A stretch of 64,000 bases of DNA, taken from the NCBI GenBank assembly GCA_002306375.1, contig DBRU01000032.1:1-64000 (forward strand), read 5' to 3'. The notes under the pieces are model-generated. The model saw only the letters and a program-made list of their open reading frames with translations. It did no database searches and was not told the origin of the DNA. This DNA is from Faecalibacterium sp. UBA1360 (GTDB lineage: Bacteria > Bacillota > Clostridia > Oscillospirales > Ruminococcaceae). Within the stretch, counting starts at the first letter, position 1; each line of letters opens with the position of its first letter. This document shows positions 43,927 to 52,036 of the stretch, piece by piece. Position numbers and translations under genes: made by a program.

Positions 43927-44862
43927 TTGCCAACACTGACCTTTGCGGTGCCCGCATCCGCGCAGGGCGTCCGCCTTGGCGTTTTTCTGCGCCGCATGGG
44001 GGTCAGCGCCTCCTGCATCAAGTCGGTCAAGCACCGGGGCGATGGCTTTTTTGCCGACGGCGCCCGCCTTTGTACCGACCAACCCGTGCAGGCCGGGCAG
44101 CGCATCACCTTTGAACTGCCGCCGGAGCCCTCCACTTCGGTCGAGCCCCAATCGGTGCCTTTTGCCGTGGTGTACGACGGTCCCTTTGCCGCCGTGGCGG
44201 ACAAGCCCGCCGGCGTGGCCGTGCATCCCACCCTCAACCATACCGACGGCACGCTGGCCAATGGCTGGCTGCATTATCTGCAAACCAAAGGCCAAGACGG
44301 GGTGTTTCGCCCCGTGAACCGGCTGGACAAAAATACCAGCGGTCTGGTCCTGCTGGCCCAGAACGCCTACGCTGCGCCCTTGCTGGCTCAAAGCGCGCAA
44401 AAATGCTATGTCGCACTTGTGCAGGGGGTCTTGCCCCTTGGCCCGGGCTGCGTCGACGCACCCATCGGCCGCCGGGGGGATTCCATCATCGGGCGGTGTG
44501 TGCGCGCCGACGGCAAACCCAGTGTGACCGATTACCGCACGCTTGCCGTAGGGGGCGGGCACAGCCTGGTGGCCTGCTGGCCGCGCACCGGGCGCACGCA
44601 TCAGATCCGCGTTCACATGTCCTATATCGGGCACCCGTTGGCGGGGGATACCCTGTACGGAGGCGCGGCGGACCTGCTGGACCGCCACGCGCTGCACTGC
44701 GCGGTGCTTACGTTTTGCGAGCCGCCCGAATCTGCTTTTCACCGCTTTACTTCTCCCTTGCCGCCGGATATGGACCGGGCCTGCCGACTGTGCGGCCTGA
44801 CCGGCGTCGGGACGACCGGCGCGCTGATCGACGGCCTTGACGCGCAGGCATCGTGCCCGTAA
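43927..44862 (+). CDS. Pseudouridine synthase, RluA family
   Basis: It isomerises uridine in rRNA or tRNA. The product of about 311 residues has an S4-like N-terminus (RLGVFLRRMGVSASCIKSVKHRGDGFFADG), then the catalytic motif RPVNRLDKNTSGLVLLA and the late motif GRTHQIRVHMSYIGHPLAGDTLYGG. The start chosen is TTG 43927, which has GAAGGGGG ahead; ATG 43903 would lie only about nine bases from the predicted transcription start and has no ribosome site. Target position unknown. Confidence 0.9.
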   Translation: MPTLTFAVPASAQGVRLGVFLRRMGVSASCIKSVKHRGDGFFADGARLCTDQPVQAGQRITFELPPEPSTSVEPQSVPFAVVYDGPFAAVADKPAGVAVHPTLNHTDGTLANGWLHYLQTKGQDGVFRPVNRLDKNTSGLVLLAQNAYAAPLLAQSAQKCYVALVQGVLPLGPGCVDAPIGRRGDSIIGRCVRADGKPSVTDYRTLAVGGGHSLVACWPRTGRTHQIRVHMSYIGHPLAGDTLYGGAADLLDRHALHCAVLTFCEPPESAFHRFTSPLPPDMDRACRLCGLTGVGTTGALIDGLDAQASCP

Positions 44863-44904
44863 ACCGTTCTTTCGCTTGTTTCCAATCCGAAAGGAGTTTC
44901 CGTT

Positions 44905-46773
44905 TTGCATTCTTCTCTTGAGGATCGCCCCAACAAACCCAAAAAAACCAAAAAGCATCGCGGTCCCAGCCGGTTTTCCCTTTGGCTGGACAAGATCCGC
45001 TGCCGGCGCACGGTGCGGTCCTGGCGGCGTCAGTCCCGCAAGCAATCCCGGCAGACCCGCATGGCCAGCCTGGTCCGCAGCATTCCTTATGCGGGGCTGA
45101 TCGGCGAGGCTTTGTATCTGCTGGGATTCTGGTGCGAATACGCCCTGATCTGCGCCGGGCGCGCTGTGATCAGGACCGTGCGCGCCATTGTCATGCACGC
45201 GCTGCGACTTTTGCTGATCGTGGTGCGCCCCTTCCTGCTGGGCATCATCACGTTTCTTGAGGATCTGGCCGAACCGCTGTACCGCATGCAGTCGGGACTT
45301 CGCCATATGGGCGAATTGTCCGAAAACATGCCGGAAGAGGATACCCGCAGCATCCGCAAGGAAAAGGTCAAGTACTTTCGGCGCGGGGCACGGCGGTATT
45401 TTCCGCTGGTGCTCAACGCGTTGTCTTACTTACTGCCGGTGACGGCGGGGATCGTTCTTGTGTACGTGGTACGTACGGGGCTCGGGTTCAACTATATCCT
45501 CAACGTTATGGTGGACGGCGAGTCGGTGGGCTATGTGGCCAGTGAACAGGTCTTTGAAAATGCCCGCGACGATGTGCAGAGCCGTATCGACACGGCCAAG
45601 GCCGTCATGCAGCTCAGCGGCGGCGATGCTTCGGCCGGCGACTGGGACATCACCCCCACCTATACGCTGGCCATCAGCGGCGAAGCTATGACCGAAAGCG
45701 AAGTCGCCAATGCCATCCTGCGCGCTTCCAGCGACGAGATCGGCGAAGGCACGGCCGTGTACATCGACGGGGAATTGCGGTACGTCATCAACGACGGCGA
45801 TCATCTGCGGGCTTTCCTGCAAAGCGTCAAGCAGCCCTACGTGGACACCACCGACCCCAACCGCCGGGTCAGCTTTGTACATGATATCACGCTGGTGGAC
45901 GGCGTGTACCTGCTGGATTCCATCGTGCCGTATGCCGATGTCATCACCGAACTGCAAGGGGGCGGCGGCGTGCAGTATTATACCGCCTCCGAAGGCGAGA
46001 CTGTGGAAAATGTCGTACTGACCACCGGCGTCAGCTGGGACAGCCTGGCTGCGCTCAACACCGACCTGACGTCCCTGGACCAGGAACTGACGGACGGCGA
46101 GAACCTGATCATCGGTGTAGGGTCCCCCGAACTGCTCAAGGTCGAGGTGATCCGACGCGAGACCTATTCCACCGACATCGACTATGATACCATCGAGACT
46201 GAGAGCGACGAATACGACTTTGGCGAGACCGTGGTGGTCAGCCCCGGAGAAACGGGTATCCAGCGCATCACCCAGGATATCGTGTATGTGGACGGCGTTC
46301 AGACCGAGATCAATACCGTCAAGGTGGAGGTCATCAAAGAGCCGGTGGCGGAGCAAGTGATCAAAGGTACCCGCCTCAAGAGCGGCATGACCGCCGCCTA
46401 TGGGTCCGGCGAATGGATGTGGCCGGTGCCCGGGTATACCTATGTCAGCCGCTGGATGAGCTCGTACCACAAGGGCGCCGACATCTGCGCGCCTTATGGC
46501 ACGCCGATCTATGCCTCCGATTCCGGCGTCGTCACCACGGCCGGTTACCATTACAGCTACGGCAACTATGTGATCATCGACCACGGCAACGGCTGGCGCA
46601 CATTGTATGCGCATATGTCGGCGCTGGGATGCAGCGTGGGCCAGGCTGTGCAGCGGGGCGAAGTCATCGGGTATGTGGGTTCCACCGGCAACTCCACCGG
46701 CAACCACTGCCATTTCGAAATGTACCAAAACGGCGTGCTTGTCAGCGCGCGCAACTTCTTCGGCGGGATGTAA
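44905..46773 (+). CDS. M23 metallopeptidase with LysM-like and G5 domains
   Basis: This wall hydrolase of 622 residues should cut peptidoglycan cross-bridges or stems. Residues 1-160 are basic and contain hydrophobic stretches; a clear membrane anchor is at about 165-190. A LysM-like module (about 390-435) and a G5 domain (about 440-510) precede the lysostaphin-type catalytic domain, with H522, D526 (HKGAD), H570 and the HxH pair H601/H603. The start is TTG 44905, eight bases after AAGGAG. The catalytic residues are complete, so an active enzyme is expected. Confidence 0.9.
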   Translation: MHSSLEDRPNKPKKTKKHRGPSRFSLWLDKIRCRRTVRSWRRQSRKQSRQTRMASLVRSIPYAGLIGEALYLLGFWCEYALICAGRAVIRTVRAIVMHALRLLLIVVRPFLLGIITFLEDLAEPLYRMQSGLRHMGELSENMPEEDTRSIRKEKVKYFRRGARRYFPLVLNALSYLLPVTAGIVLVYVVRTGLGFNYILNVMVDGESVGYVASEQVFENARDDVQSRIDTAKAVMQLSGGDASAGDWDITPTYTLAISGEAMTESEVANAILRASSDEIGEGTAVYIDGELRYVINDGDHLRAFLQSVKQPYVDTTDPNRRVSFVHDITLVDGVYLLDSIVPYADVITELQGGGGVQYYTASEGETVENVVLTTGVSWDSLAALNTDLTSLDQELTDGENLIIGVGSPELLKVEVIRRETYSTDIDYDTIETESDEYDFGETVVVSPGETGIQRITQDIVYVDGVQTEINTVKVEVIKEPVAEQVIKGTRLKSGMTAAYGSGEWMWPVPGYTYVSRWMSSYHKGADICAPYGTPIYASDSGVVTTAGYHYSYGNYVIIDHGNGWRTLYAHMSALGCSVGQAVQRGEVIGYVGSTGNSTGNHCHFEMYQNGVLVSARNFFGGM

Positions 46774-46958
46774 CGCCGTCACCTTGCCCAAAGATATTTT
46801 GCGCGACCCCGTGTTTTTTACAAAACCCTGCAAATAATAAGCCCGGCACTTTTCAAATTGAACGGCAAGGTGTATACTATAATCATCAATGTGGGTTTGT
46901 GCGGCCGTTTGTCCCTGGGCGCCGCGGCCCGCAGGCGTAACTCAAAGGAGAGTAACAC

Positions 46959-48242
46959 TTGGAAAAGTTTGTGATTCGCGGGGGCAATGCCCTGTCGGGC
47001 GATGTGGTCATCGGCGGCGCCAAAAATGCGGCCGTGGCCATTCTGCCTGCCACCATTCTCGCGGCGGACAAATGCCTGATCGAAAACCTGCCCTGCATCA
47101 GCGACGTTATGGCGTCGCTGCAGATCCTCAGCGAACTGGGCGCAGGCATCCGCATGATCAGCAAAAACACCTACGAGATCGACACCACCCACATCGACTG
47201 CACCGAGGTCTCCAACGAACTGTCGCGCCAGATGCGCGCAAGCTATTACTTCCTGGGCGCTTTGCTCGGCCGATTCGGCGCGGGCCAGGTCGCCATGCCC
47301 GGCGGCTGCAATCTGGGCCCCCGGCCCATCGATCAGCACCTCAAAGCGTTCTCTGCCCTGGGTGCGGAAGACTCGGTGGAATACGGCATGATCCGGGTGC
47401 GCTCGGAACACCTGACCGGCGGCCACGTGTTTTTTGACACGGTCTCGGTGGGGGCCACCATGAACGCCATGCTGGCCGCCGCCATGGCCGACGGCTTGAC
47501 CATCCTCGAAAACGTGGCCCGCGAACCCCACATCGTGGACCTGGCCAACTGCCTGAACATGATGGGCGCGGACATCCATGGCGCCGGCACCGACGTCATC
47601 AAGATCCGCGGCGTCAAAAAGATGCACGGGTGCAATTATTCCATCATCCCCGACCAGATCGAGGCCGGCAGCTACATGGTGGCGGCCGCCATCACCAAGG
47701 GGGATGTGATGCTGCACAACGTCATCCCCAAGCACATGGAACCCATCACGGCCAAGCTGCGGGCCGCCGGCTGCGAAGTGACCGAGTATGACGATTCCAT
47801 GCGCATCACCCGCACCGGGCCCCTCAAGCCCCTCAAGATCAAGACCATGCCTCATCCCGGGTTCCCCACCGACATGCAGCCCCTGATGACCGTGTTGCTC
47901 ACTCTGGCCGAAGGTACGTCCATCGTTACCGAAGGCATCTGGGAAAACCGCTTCCGTTATGTGGACGAGCTCATCCGTATGGGGGCCAACGTGCAGGTGG
48001 ACGGGCAGGTGGCCGTCATCGAAGGCGTGAAGAAGCTCAGCCCCGCTCCGCTGCGGGCGCTGGACTTGCGCGCGGGCGCCGCCATGGTCATGGCCGCGCT
48101 GGCCGCCGACGGCGTCAGCGAGATCGACGAGACCGCCCACATCGAGCGCGGGTACGAAAACATCGTCGAAAAGCTGCAATCCCTGGGCGCCGACATCCGC
48201 CGCGTGGAAACGCCGGTCAACACGGTCACCCGTGCAATGTGA
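46959..48242 (+). CDS. murA: UDP-N-acetylglucosamine 1-carboxyvinyltransferase
   Basis: It makes the first committed step of peptidoglycan synthesis, adding enolpyruvate to UDP-GlcNAc. The 427-residue product has GGAKNAAVAILPA with K22, the catalytic loop PGGCNLGPRPIDQH with C117 (the fosfomycin-target cysteine) and the TDMQPLMTVLLTLAEGTS segment. The start is TTG 46959, six bases after GGAGAG. A leader of roughly 180 bases separates it from the M23 gene; TATA-like boxes occur near 46872-46881 but no clean promoter. Confidence 0.96.
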   Translation: MEKFVIRGGNALSGDVVIGGAKNAAVAILPATILAADKCLIENLPCISDVMASLQILSELGAGIRMISKNTYEIDTTHIDCTEVSNELSRQMRASYYFLGALLGRFGAGQVAMPGGCNLGPRPIDQHLKAFSALGAEDSVEYGMIRVRSEHLTGGHVFFDTVSVGATMNAMLAAAMADGLTILENVAREPHIVDLANCLNMMGADIHGAGTDVIKIRGVKKMHGCNYSIIPDQIEAGSYMVAAAITKGDVMLHNVIPKHMEPITAKLRAAGCEVTEYDDSMRITRTGPLKPLKIKTMPHPGFPTDMQPLMTVLLTLAEGTSIVTEGIWENRFRYVDELIRMGANVQVDGQVAVIEGVKKLSPAPLRALDLRAGAAMVMAALAADGVSEIDETAHIERGYENIVEKLQSLGADIRRVETPVNTVTRAM

Positions 48243-48256
48243 CAAGGGGCGTCCCG

Positions 48257-49060
48257 ATGGCACTGTTTACAACTTTATATTCCGGCTCGTCCGGCAACTG
48301 CGCCCTGGTCCTTGACCAGGGCCGTTATCTGCTCATCGATATGGGCAAAAGCTGCCGCACCACCTTGCGGGGGCTCAAATCCCTGGGCCTGGCCGTGTCC
48401 GACTGCGAGGGCATTCTCATCACCCACGAGCACGCCGATCATGTGGCCGGGCTGGACACCTTCCTTAAAAATTACAGCGTGCCGGTGTTCGGCTGCGCCG
48501 ATACCCTGGATATGCTGGATTCCCGGGGCACGCTGCCGCCGGCGGTGGACGCGGTGGCCATGGACGGCCGTGCCGAGCAGATCGGCGGCTTTACGGTGAC
48601 TTCCTTTCCCACAAGCCACGACGTGCCCTGCTGCGGCTACCGCATCCGCACGCCGGACGGCAGCACCATGGCTCTGGCCACCGACCTGGGGGTGCTCACG
48701 CCGGTGGTGGCGTCGCATCTGGCCGGGTGCGACCTGGTGGCGCTGGAAGCCAACTACGACGCGTTCAGCCTGCGGGGCGGGCCGTACCCGTACTATCTCA
48801 AGGTCCGTATCGCCAGCGACCGGGGCCACCTGGACAACCGGGCCTGCGCCGCAGCCATCCTGGACCTGATCCAGGACGGGTGCAAAAAGTTTGCTTTGTG
48901 TCATTTGAGCCAGACCAACAACACCCCCGAACTGGCTATGACCACCGTATACAACCTGTTGCTTTCCGCCGGGGTCATGCCCGGGCGGGATGTGCTGATC
49001 CAGGCTCAGAGCCGCAACGAGATCAGCCCCTACATAGAGTTTACGCCATGCAAAACATAG
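48257..49060 (+). CDS. yycJ: YycJ/WalJ-type metallo-beta-lactamase-fold hydrolase
   Basis: The 267-residue product has the metal-binding motif THEHADH (H57, H59, D61, H62), SGSSGNC near the N-terminus and a later SHLSQTNNTPE segment, as in YycJ/WalJ. In Bacillus the homologue is a 5'-3' exonuclease-like protein encoded beside the WalRK system; here no walRK is in the window, but rlmH follows as in Bacillus. ATG 48257 follows AAGGGG. It overlaps rlmH by 13 bases. Confidence 0.9.
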   Translation: MALFTTLYSGSSGNCALVLDQGRYLLIDMGKSCRTTLRGLKSLGLAVSDCEGILITHEHADHVAGLDTFLKNYSVPVFGCADTLDMLDSRGTLPPAVDAVAMDGRAEQIGGFTVTSFPTSHDVPCCGYRIRTPDGSTMALATDLGVLTPVVASHLAGCDLVALEANYDAFSLRGGPYPYYLKVRIASDRGHLDNRACAAAILDLIQDGCKKFALCHLSQTNNTPELAMTTVYNLLLSAGVMPGRDVLIQAQSRNEISPYIEFTPCKT

Positions 49061-49533
49061 ACCTGATCTGTGTCGGCAAGCTCAACGCAAGCTATTTTGC
49101 GGCGGGTGTGGCCGAATACCAAAAGCGCCTGGGCGGATTTTGCCGCTTCCGCATCATCGAACTGCCCGAATCGCCGATGCCGGACAAAAATCCCGGCGAC
49201 GCTCTGATCGCCAGGGCGCTGGAACGGGAAGGCGAGGCCATTCTGGCTTCGGCGCGCAAAGGGGCCTATCTTGTGGCCTTGTGCGTCGAGGGCAAGCAGA
49301 TCTCCAGCGAGGAACTGGCCGAACTGATCGCTCGCCGTGCGGGCAGCGGGGCGGGGGACATGGCCTTCGTCATCGGGTCCTCCCACGGGCTGGCGCCTGC
49401 CGTCAAGGTGGCCGCGGCCGCGCGCATCTCGCTGGGGCGCATCACGCTGCCCCATCAGCTGGCCCGCCTGGTTTTGACCGAGCAGCTTTACCGCGCCTGT
49501 ACGATCAACGCCGGCATGAAATACCATAAGTAA
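49048..49533 (+). CDS. rlmH: 23S rRNA (pseudouridine-1915-N3)-methyltransferase
   Basis: RlmH methylates pseudouridine 1915 in helix 69 of 23S rRNA. The 161-residue SPOUT-fold product shows VGKLNASYFAAGVAEYQKRL at the start, the FVIGSSHGLAP knot loop and ISLGRITLPHQLARLVLTEQLYRACTINAGMKYHK at the end, the family signature. A terminator follows. Confidence 0.95.
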   Translation: MQNIDLICVGKLNASYFAAGVAEYQKRLGGFCRFRIIELPESPMPDKNPGDALIARALEREGEAILASARKGAYLVALCVEGKQISSEELAELIARRAGSGAGDMAFVIGSSHGLAPAVKVAAAARISLGRITLPHQLARLVLTEQLYRACTINAGMKYHK

Positions 49534-49539
49534 GCACCA

Positions 49540-49588
49540 ACAAAAAGGACCGTGCCTCCCAAAAACGGGAGACGCGGTCCTTTTTTGT
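49540..49588 (+). terminator. Terminator between rlmH and the hydrogenase gene (both directions)
   Basis: ACAAAAAGGACCG with CGGTCCTTTTTTGT and an inner CTCCC/GGGAG pairing form a strong hairpin with A and T runs on the two sides, serving the convergent genes. Confidence 0.9.
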
Positions 49589-49623
49589 TATGAAGATATC
49601 TCTTTGGGCAAAGGCCCCGGATA

Positions 49624-51147
49624 TCAGTATTTCAGCGCTTCGAGGTTTTCGCGGTAGGGGGTATCCAGCGGGTTAGACATGGGGGCCTGGGCCTTGTACT
49701 TGGCCAGCATGGCGGCGCTGCGGGCCGGGTCGGCCAGGGTGCCCGCGCCGGCGATGCAGCCGCCCGGGCAGGCCATGCCTTCCAGCAGGTAGCCGTTGTA
49801 CTTGCCGGCCTTGGCCATCATCATCATCTTGCGGCAGTCGGCCAGGCCCTGGGCGGACATGACCTTGACTTCGCGGGTGGGATCCATCTTCTTGATGACG
49901 TTGACCACGGCCTGGGCCACGCCGCCCGACACCGCGAACCCGCGGGCGTCGCCGCTGGCTTCGTCAAAGTTGTCGTTGGGGTCGTCGGGCAGGGAATTGA
50001 AGTCGATCTCCTTGGCTTCGAACAAGCCCATCAGTTCCTCAAAGGTCAGAACAAAGTCCACCTCGCTGCGCACGGTGCGGCGGCTGGCTTCCAGCTTCTT
50101 GGCGGCGCAGGGGCCCACAAAGCAAATGCGGGCGTTCTTGTCGTCCTTCTTGATCAAACGGGCGGTCAGGACCATGGGGGTCATGGTCATGCTGATGCAG
50201 TCGGCGTAATCGGGGAACAGCTTCTTGGCCATAACGCTCCATGCCGGGCAGCAGGAGGTGCCCATGAAGGGATGCTTTTCAGGCACTTCTTCCATGAAGT
50301 CCTTGGCCTCGTCGATGGTGCACAGGTCGGCGCCGATGGCCACCTCCGAGATGCCGGCAAAGCCCAGCAGCTTCATGGCCTCGCGCAGCTTGGCGGGGGT
50401 CATGCCCGGGAACTGGTTGACAAAGGCCGGGGCCACGATGGCAATGACGCGGTCGCCGCGTTTGATGGACTGGATCAGCTGAAAGATCTGGCTCTTGTCG
50501 GCAATGGCACCGAAGGGACAGTTGACCAGACACATGCCGCAGCTGACGCACTTGTTGTAGTCGATCTCGGCACGGCCGTACTTGTCGGAATGGATGGCGT
50601 CCATGCCGCAGGCCTTGGCGCAGGGGCGTTCCACGCGCACGATGGCGTTGTAGGGGCAGGTGGCCACGCAGCGGCCGCACTTGATGCACAGGTTCTGGTC
50701 AATGTGGCTCTTGCCGTTGCGGAAGGTGATGGCGTTTTTGGGGCAGACTTCCTGGCAGGGATGGGCCAGGCAGCCCTGGCAAAGAGGCGTGACCTTGATG
50801 AGCTTTTCGGGGCACTTGTTGCAGGCAAACTTGATGACGTTGATCAGCGGCGGCTCGTAGTACTTTTCCGCGATGACGCTCTCTTCCAGGCCCTCGCTGG
50901 CCGAAACGCTCTGGTCCAGCGGACGCAGGGACAGGCCCATCGCCAGGCGGATGCGCTCGGACACGATGGCTCTCTCCAAAAAGATGCTGCTGCGCATCGA
51001 GTTTTCCTCGCCGGGAATGATCTCGTAGGGCAGTTCATGCATCAGATACTCGAAGTCGCTCATGTCGTTGACTTCGTACGACATCCGGGCGACCTCGGTG
51101 AACACCTTGCGCCGAATGTCGGTGACGGTGGTATAAATGCCTCTCAT
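49624..51147 (-). CDS. [FeFe] hydrogenase, group B type
   Basis: This is a one-chain iron hydrogenase of 507 residues, interconverting protons and H2 with ferredoxin as likely partner. Two 4Fe-4S motifs lie at C154-C164 and C200-C210, with further cysteines at 109/112 and 123-135. The H-cluster motifs are TSCCPAW (297-303), GPCAAKK (345-351) and ACPGGC (459-464). TSCCPAW rather than TSCSPGW marks the group B lineage of Clostridia, whose physiological role is less clear. It is monocistronic with its own promoter. No HydEFG maturases are in the window. Confidence 0.93.
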   Translation of the reverse strand: MRGIYTTVTDIRRKVFTEVARMSYEVNDMSDFEYLMHELPYEIIPGEENSMRSSIFLERAIVSERIRLAMGLSLRPLDQSVSASEGLEESVIAEKYYEPPLINVIKFACNKCPEKLIKVTPLCQGCLAHPCQEVCPKNAITFRNGKSHIDQNLCIKCGRCVATCPYNAIVRVERPCAKACGMDAIHSDKYGRAEIDYNKCVSCGMCLVNCPFGAIADKSQIFQLIQSIKRGDRVIAIVAPAFVNQFPGMTPAKLREAMKLLGFAGISEVAIGADLCTIDEAKDFMEEVPEKHPFMGTSCCPAWSVMAKKLFPDYADCISMTMTPMVLTARLIKKDDKNARICFVGPCAAKKLEASRRTVRSEVDFVLTFEELMGLFEAKEIDFNSLPDDPNDNFDEASGDARGFAVSGGVAQAVVNVIKKMDPTREVKVMSAQGLADCRKMMMMAKAGKYNGYLLEGMACPGGCIAGAGTLADPARSAAMLAKYKAQAPMSNPLDTPYRENLEALKY

Positions 51148-51245
51148 TGCGCTTTTCTCTCCTTAATACGCAGATTGGGGACGCTTTTACAGCCCGGAAG
51201 GTAACGGCCAACTCCGTTATTTTCTTCACATGCGTCTCCTATTTA

Positions 51246-51274
51246 ATACTACCAAGAACCTGCCTGTTTGGCAA
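51246..51274 (-). promoter_or_regulatory. Hydrogenase promoter
   Basis: On the minus strand TTGCCA (51269-51274) and TAGTAT (51246-51251) are 17 bases apart, about 95 bases before the hydrogenase ATG. Confidence 0.7.
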
Positions 51275-51305
51275 GGGGATAAACGGAAAAAGTATCCAAA
51301 AAGTG

Positions 51306-51340
51306 AAAAAAGGCGGCGCCGGTTCCCAGCGGGCGCCGCC
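51306..51340 (-). terminator. Minus-strand terminator upstream of the hydrogenase promoter
   Basis: On the minus strand GGCGGCGCC and GGCGCCGCC pair perfectly (9 bp), followed by TTTTTT. No gene on that strand ends here, so it either insulates the hydrogenase promoter or ends an unannotated antisense transcript. Confidence 0.75.
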
Positions 51341-51475
51341 CGCTTCCACCGTGGACGCTGTCCGTGGCCGCCAAAATGTGGTATGTTTAAGGCGGCGAGT
51401 GTAACCTCCGCCGGGGAAAGGGTGCTTATAGGGGCAAAGAGCCTTTGTGCCACAAACGAAAAGGAGAGAAAAATC

Positions 51476-52036
51476 GTGGAGGATGCGAAGATCGTGGATC
51501 TGTATCTGCGGCGTGACGAGACGGCGATTGCCTGTACCGGCGAAAAATTCGGCCGCCGCCTGCGCAGTCTGGCGTACGGTATTGTGCAGGACCGTCAAAC
51601 GGCCGAAGAATGCGAAAACGATACGTACCTGAAAGCCTGGAACTCCATCCCGCCCCATGAACCCCGGACCTATCTGTATGCTTTTCTGGCCCGCATTACC
51701 CGGCACATATCCCTGAATCGCTGCCGGGAACAGAATCGACTGAAACGGCGCGCGTATCTGTGCGAACTCACTGCCGAAATGGAAGAATGTATCCCTGCTC
51801 CTGACGACGTGGCCTGCCGAGCGGACGACCGGGCGTTGGGCGAGGCGATCAACGGCTTTCTTGGGACGCTGAGCGAAGAAAAGCGGAATATGTTTTTGCG
51901 GCGGTACTGGTATCTGGACCCGGTGGCCGAAATTGCCGGGCGCTTCGGCGCGTCGGAGAGCAAGGTCAAGACCACCCTGTACCGATGCCGTGCTCAGCTG
52001 CGCAAATACCTGGAAAAAGGGGGGTATGTGTTATGA
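51476..52036 (+). CDS. Sigma-70 family RNA polymerase sigma factor (ECF-like)
   Basis: The 186-residue product has sigma region 2 (about 10-80, with LRSLAYGIVQDRQTAEECENDTYLKAWNSIPP) and region 4 (about 125-180, ending in the helix-turn-helix PVAEIAGRFGASESKVKTTLYRCRAQLRKYL). The start chosen is GTG 51476, seven bases after AAGGAGAG; the upstream part of the frame is low-complexity and unsupported. Its stop overlaps the next gene by four bases, so that gene product is the likely partner. The regulated genes are unknown. Confidence 0.85.
   Translation: MEDAKIVDLYLRRDETAIACTGEKFGRRLRSLAYGIVQDRQTAEECENDTYLKAWNSIPPHEPRTYLYAFLARITRHISLNRCREQNRLKRRAYLCELTAEMEECIPAPDDVACRADDRALGEAINGFLGTLSEEKRNMFLRRYWYLDPVAEIAGRFGASESKVKTTLYRCRAQLRKYLEKGGYVL

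Larger units (their letters stand above)
51148..51475. other. Regulatory interval between hydrogenase and sigma-factor genes
   Basis: No gene is supported here. On the minus strand it holds the hydrogenase promoter and an approximately 90-base leader with a small hairpin (TAACGG/CCGTTA near 51205-51222). It also holds a minus-strand terminator (51306-51340) and a palindrome CCGTGGAC/GTCCGTGG (about 51351-51369). On the plus strand it is the upstream region of the sigma-factor gene, for which no standard promoter was seen. Confidence 0.6.

Noticed and set aside
46774..46958. Possible riboswitch in the murA leader
   Set aside because: TATA-like boxes and weak pairings are present, but no known riboswitch core or terminator-antiterminator pair could be drawn.
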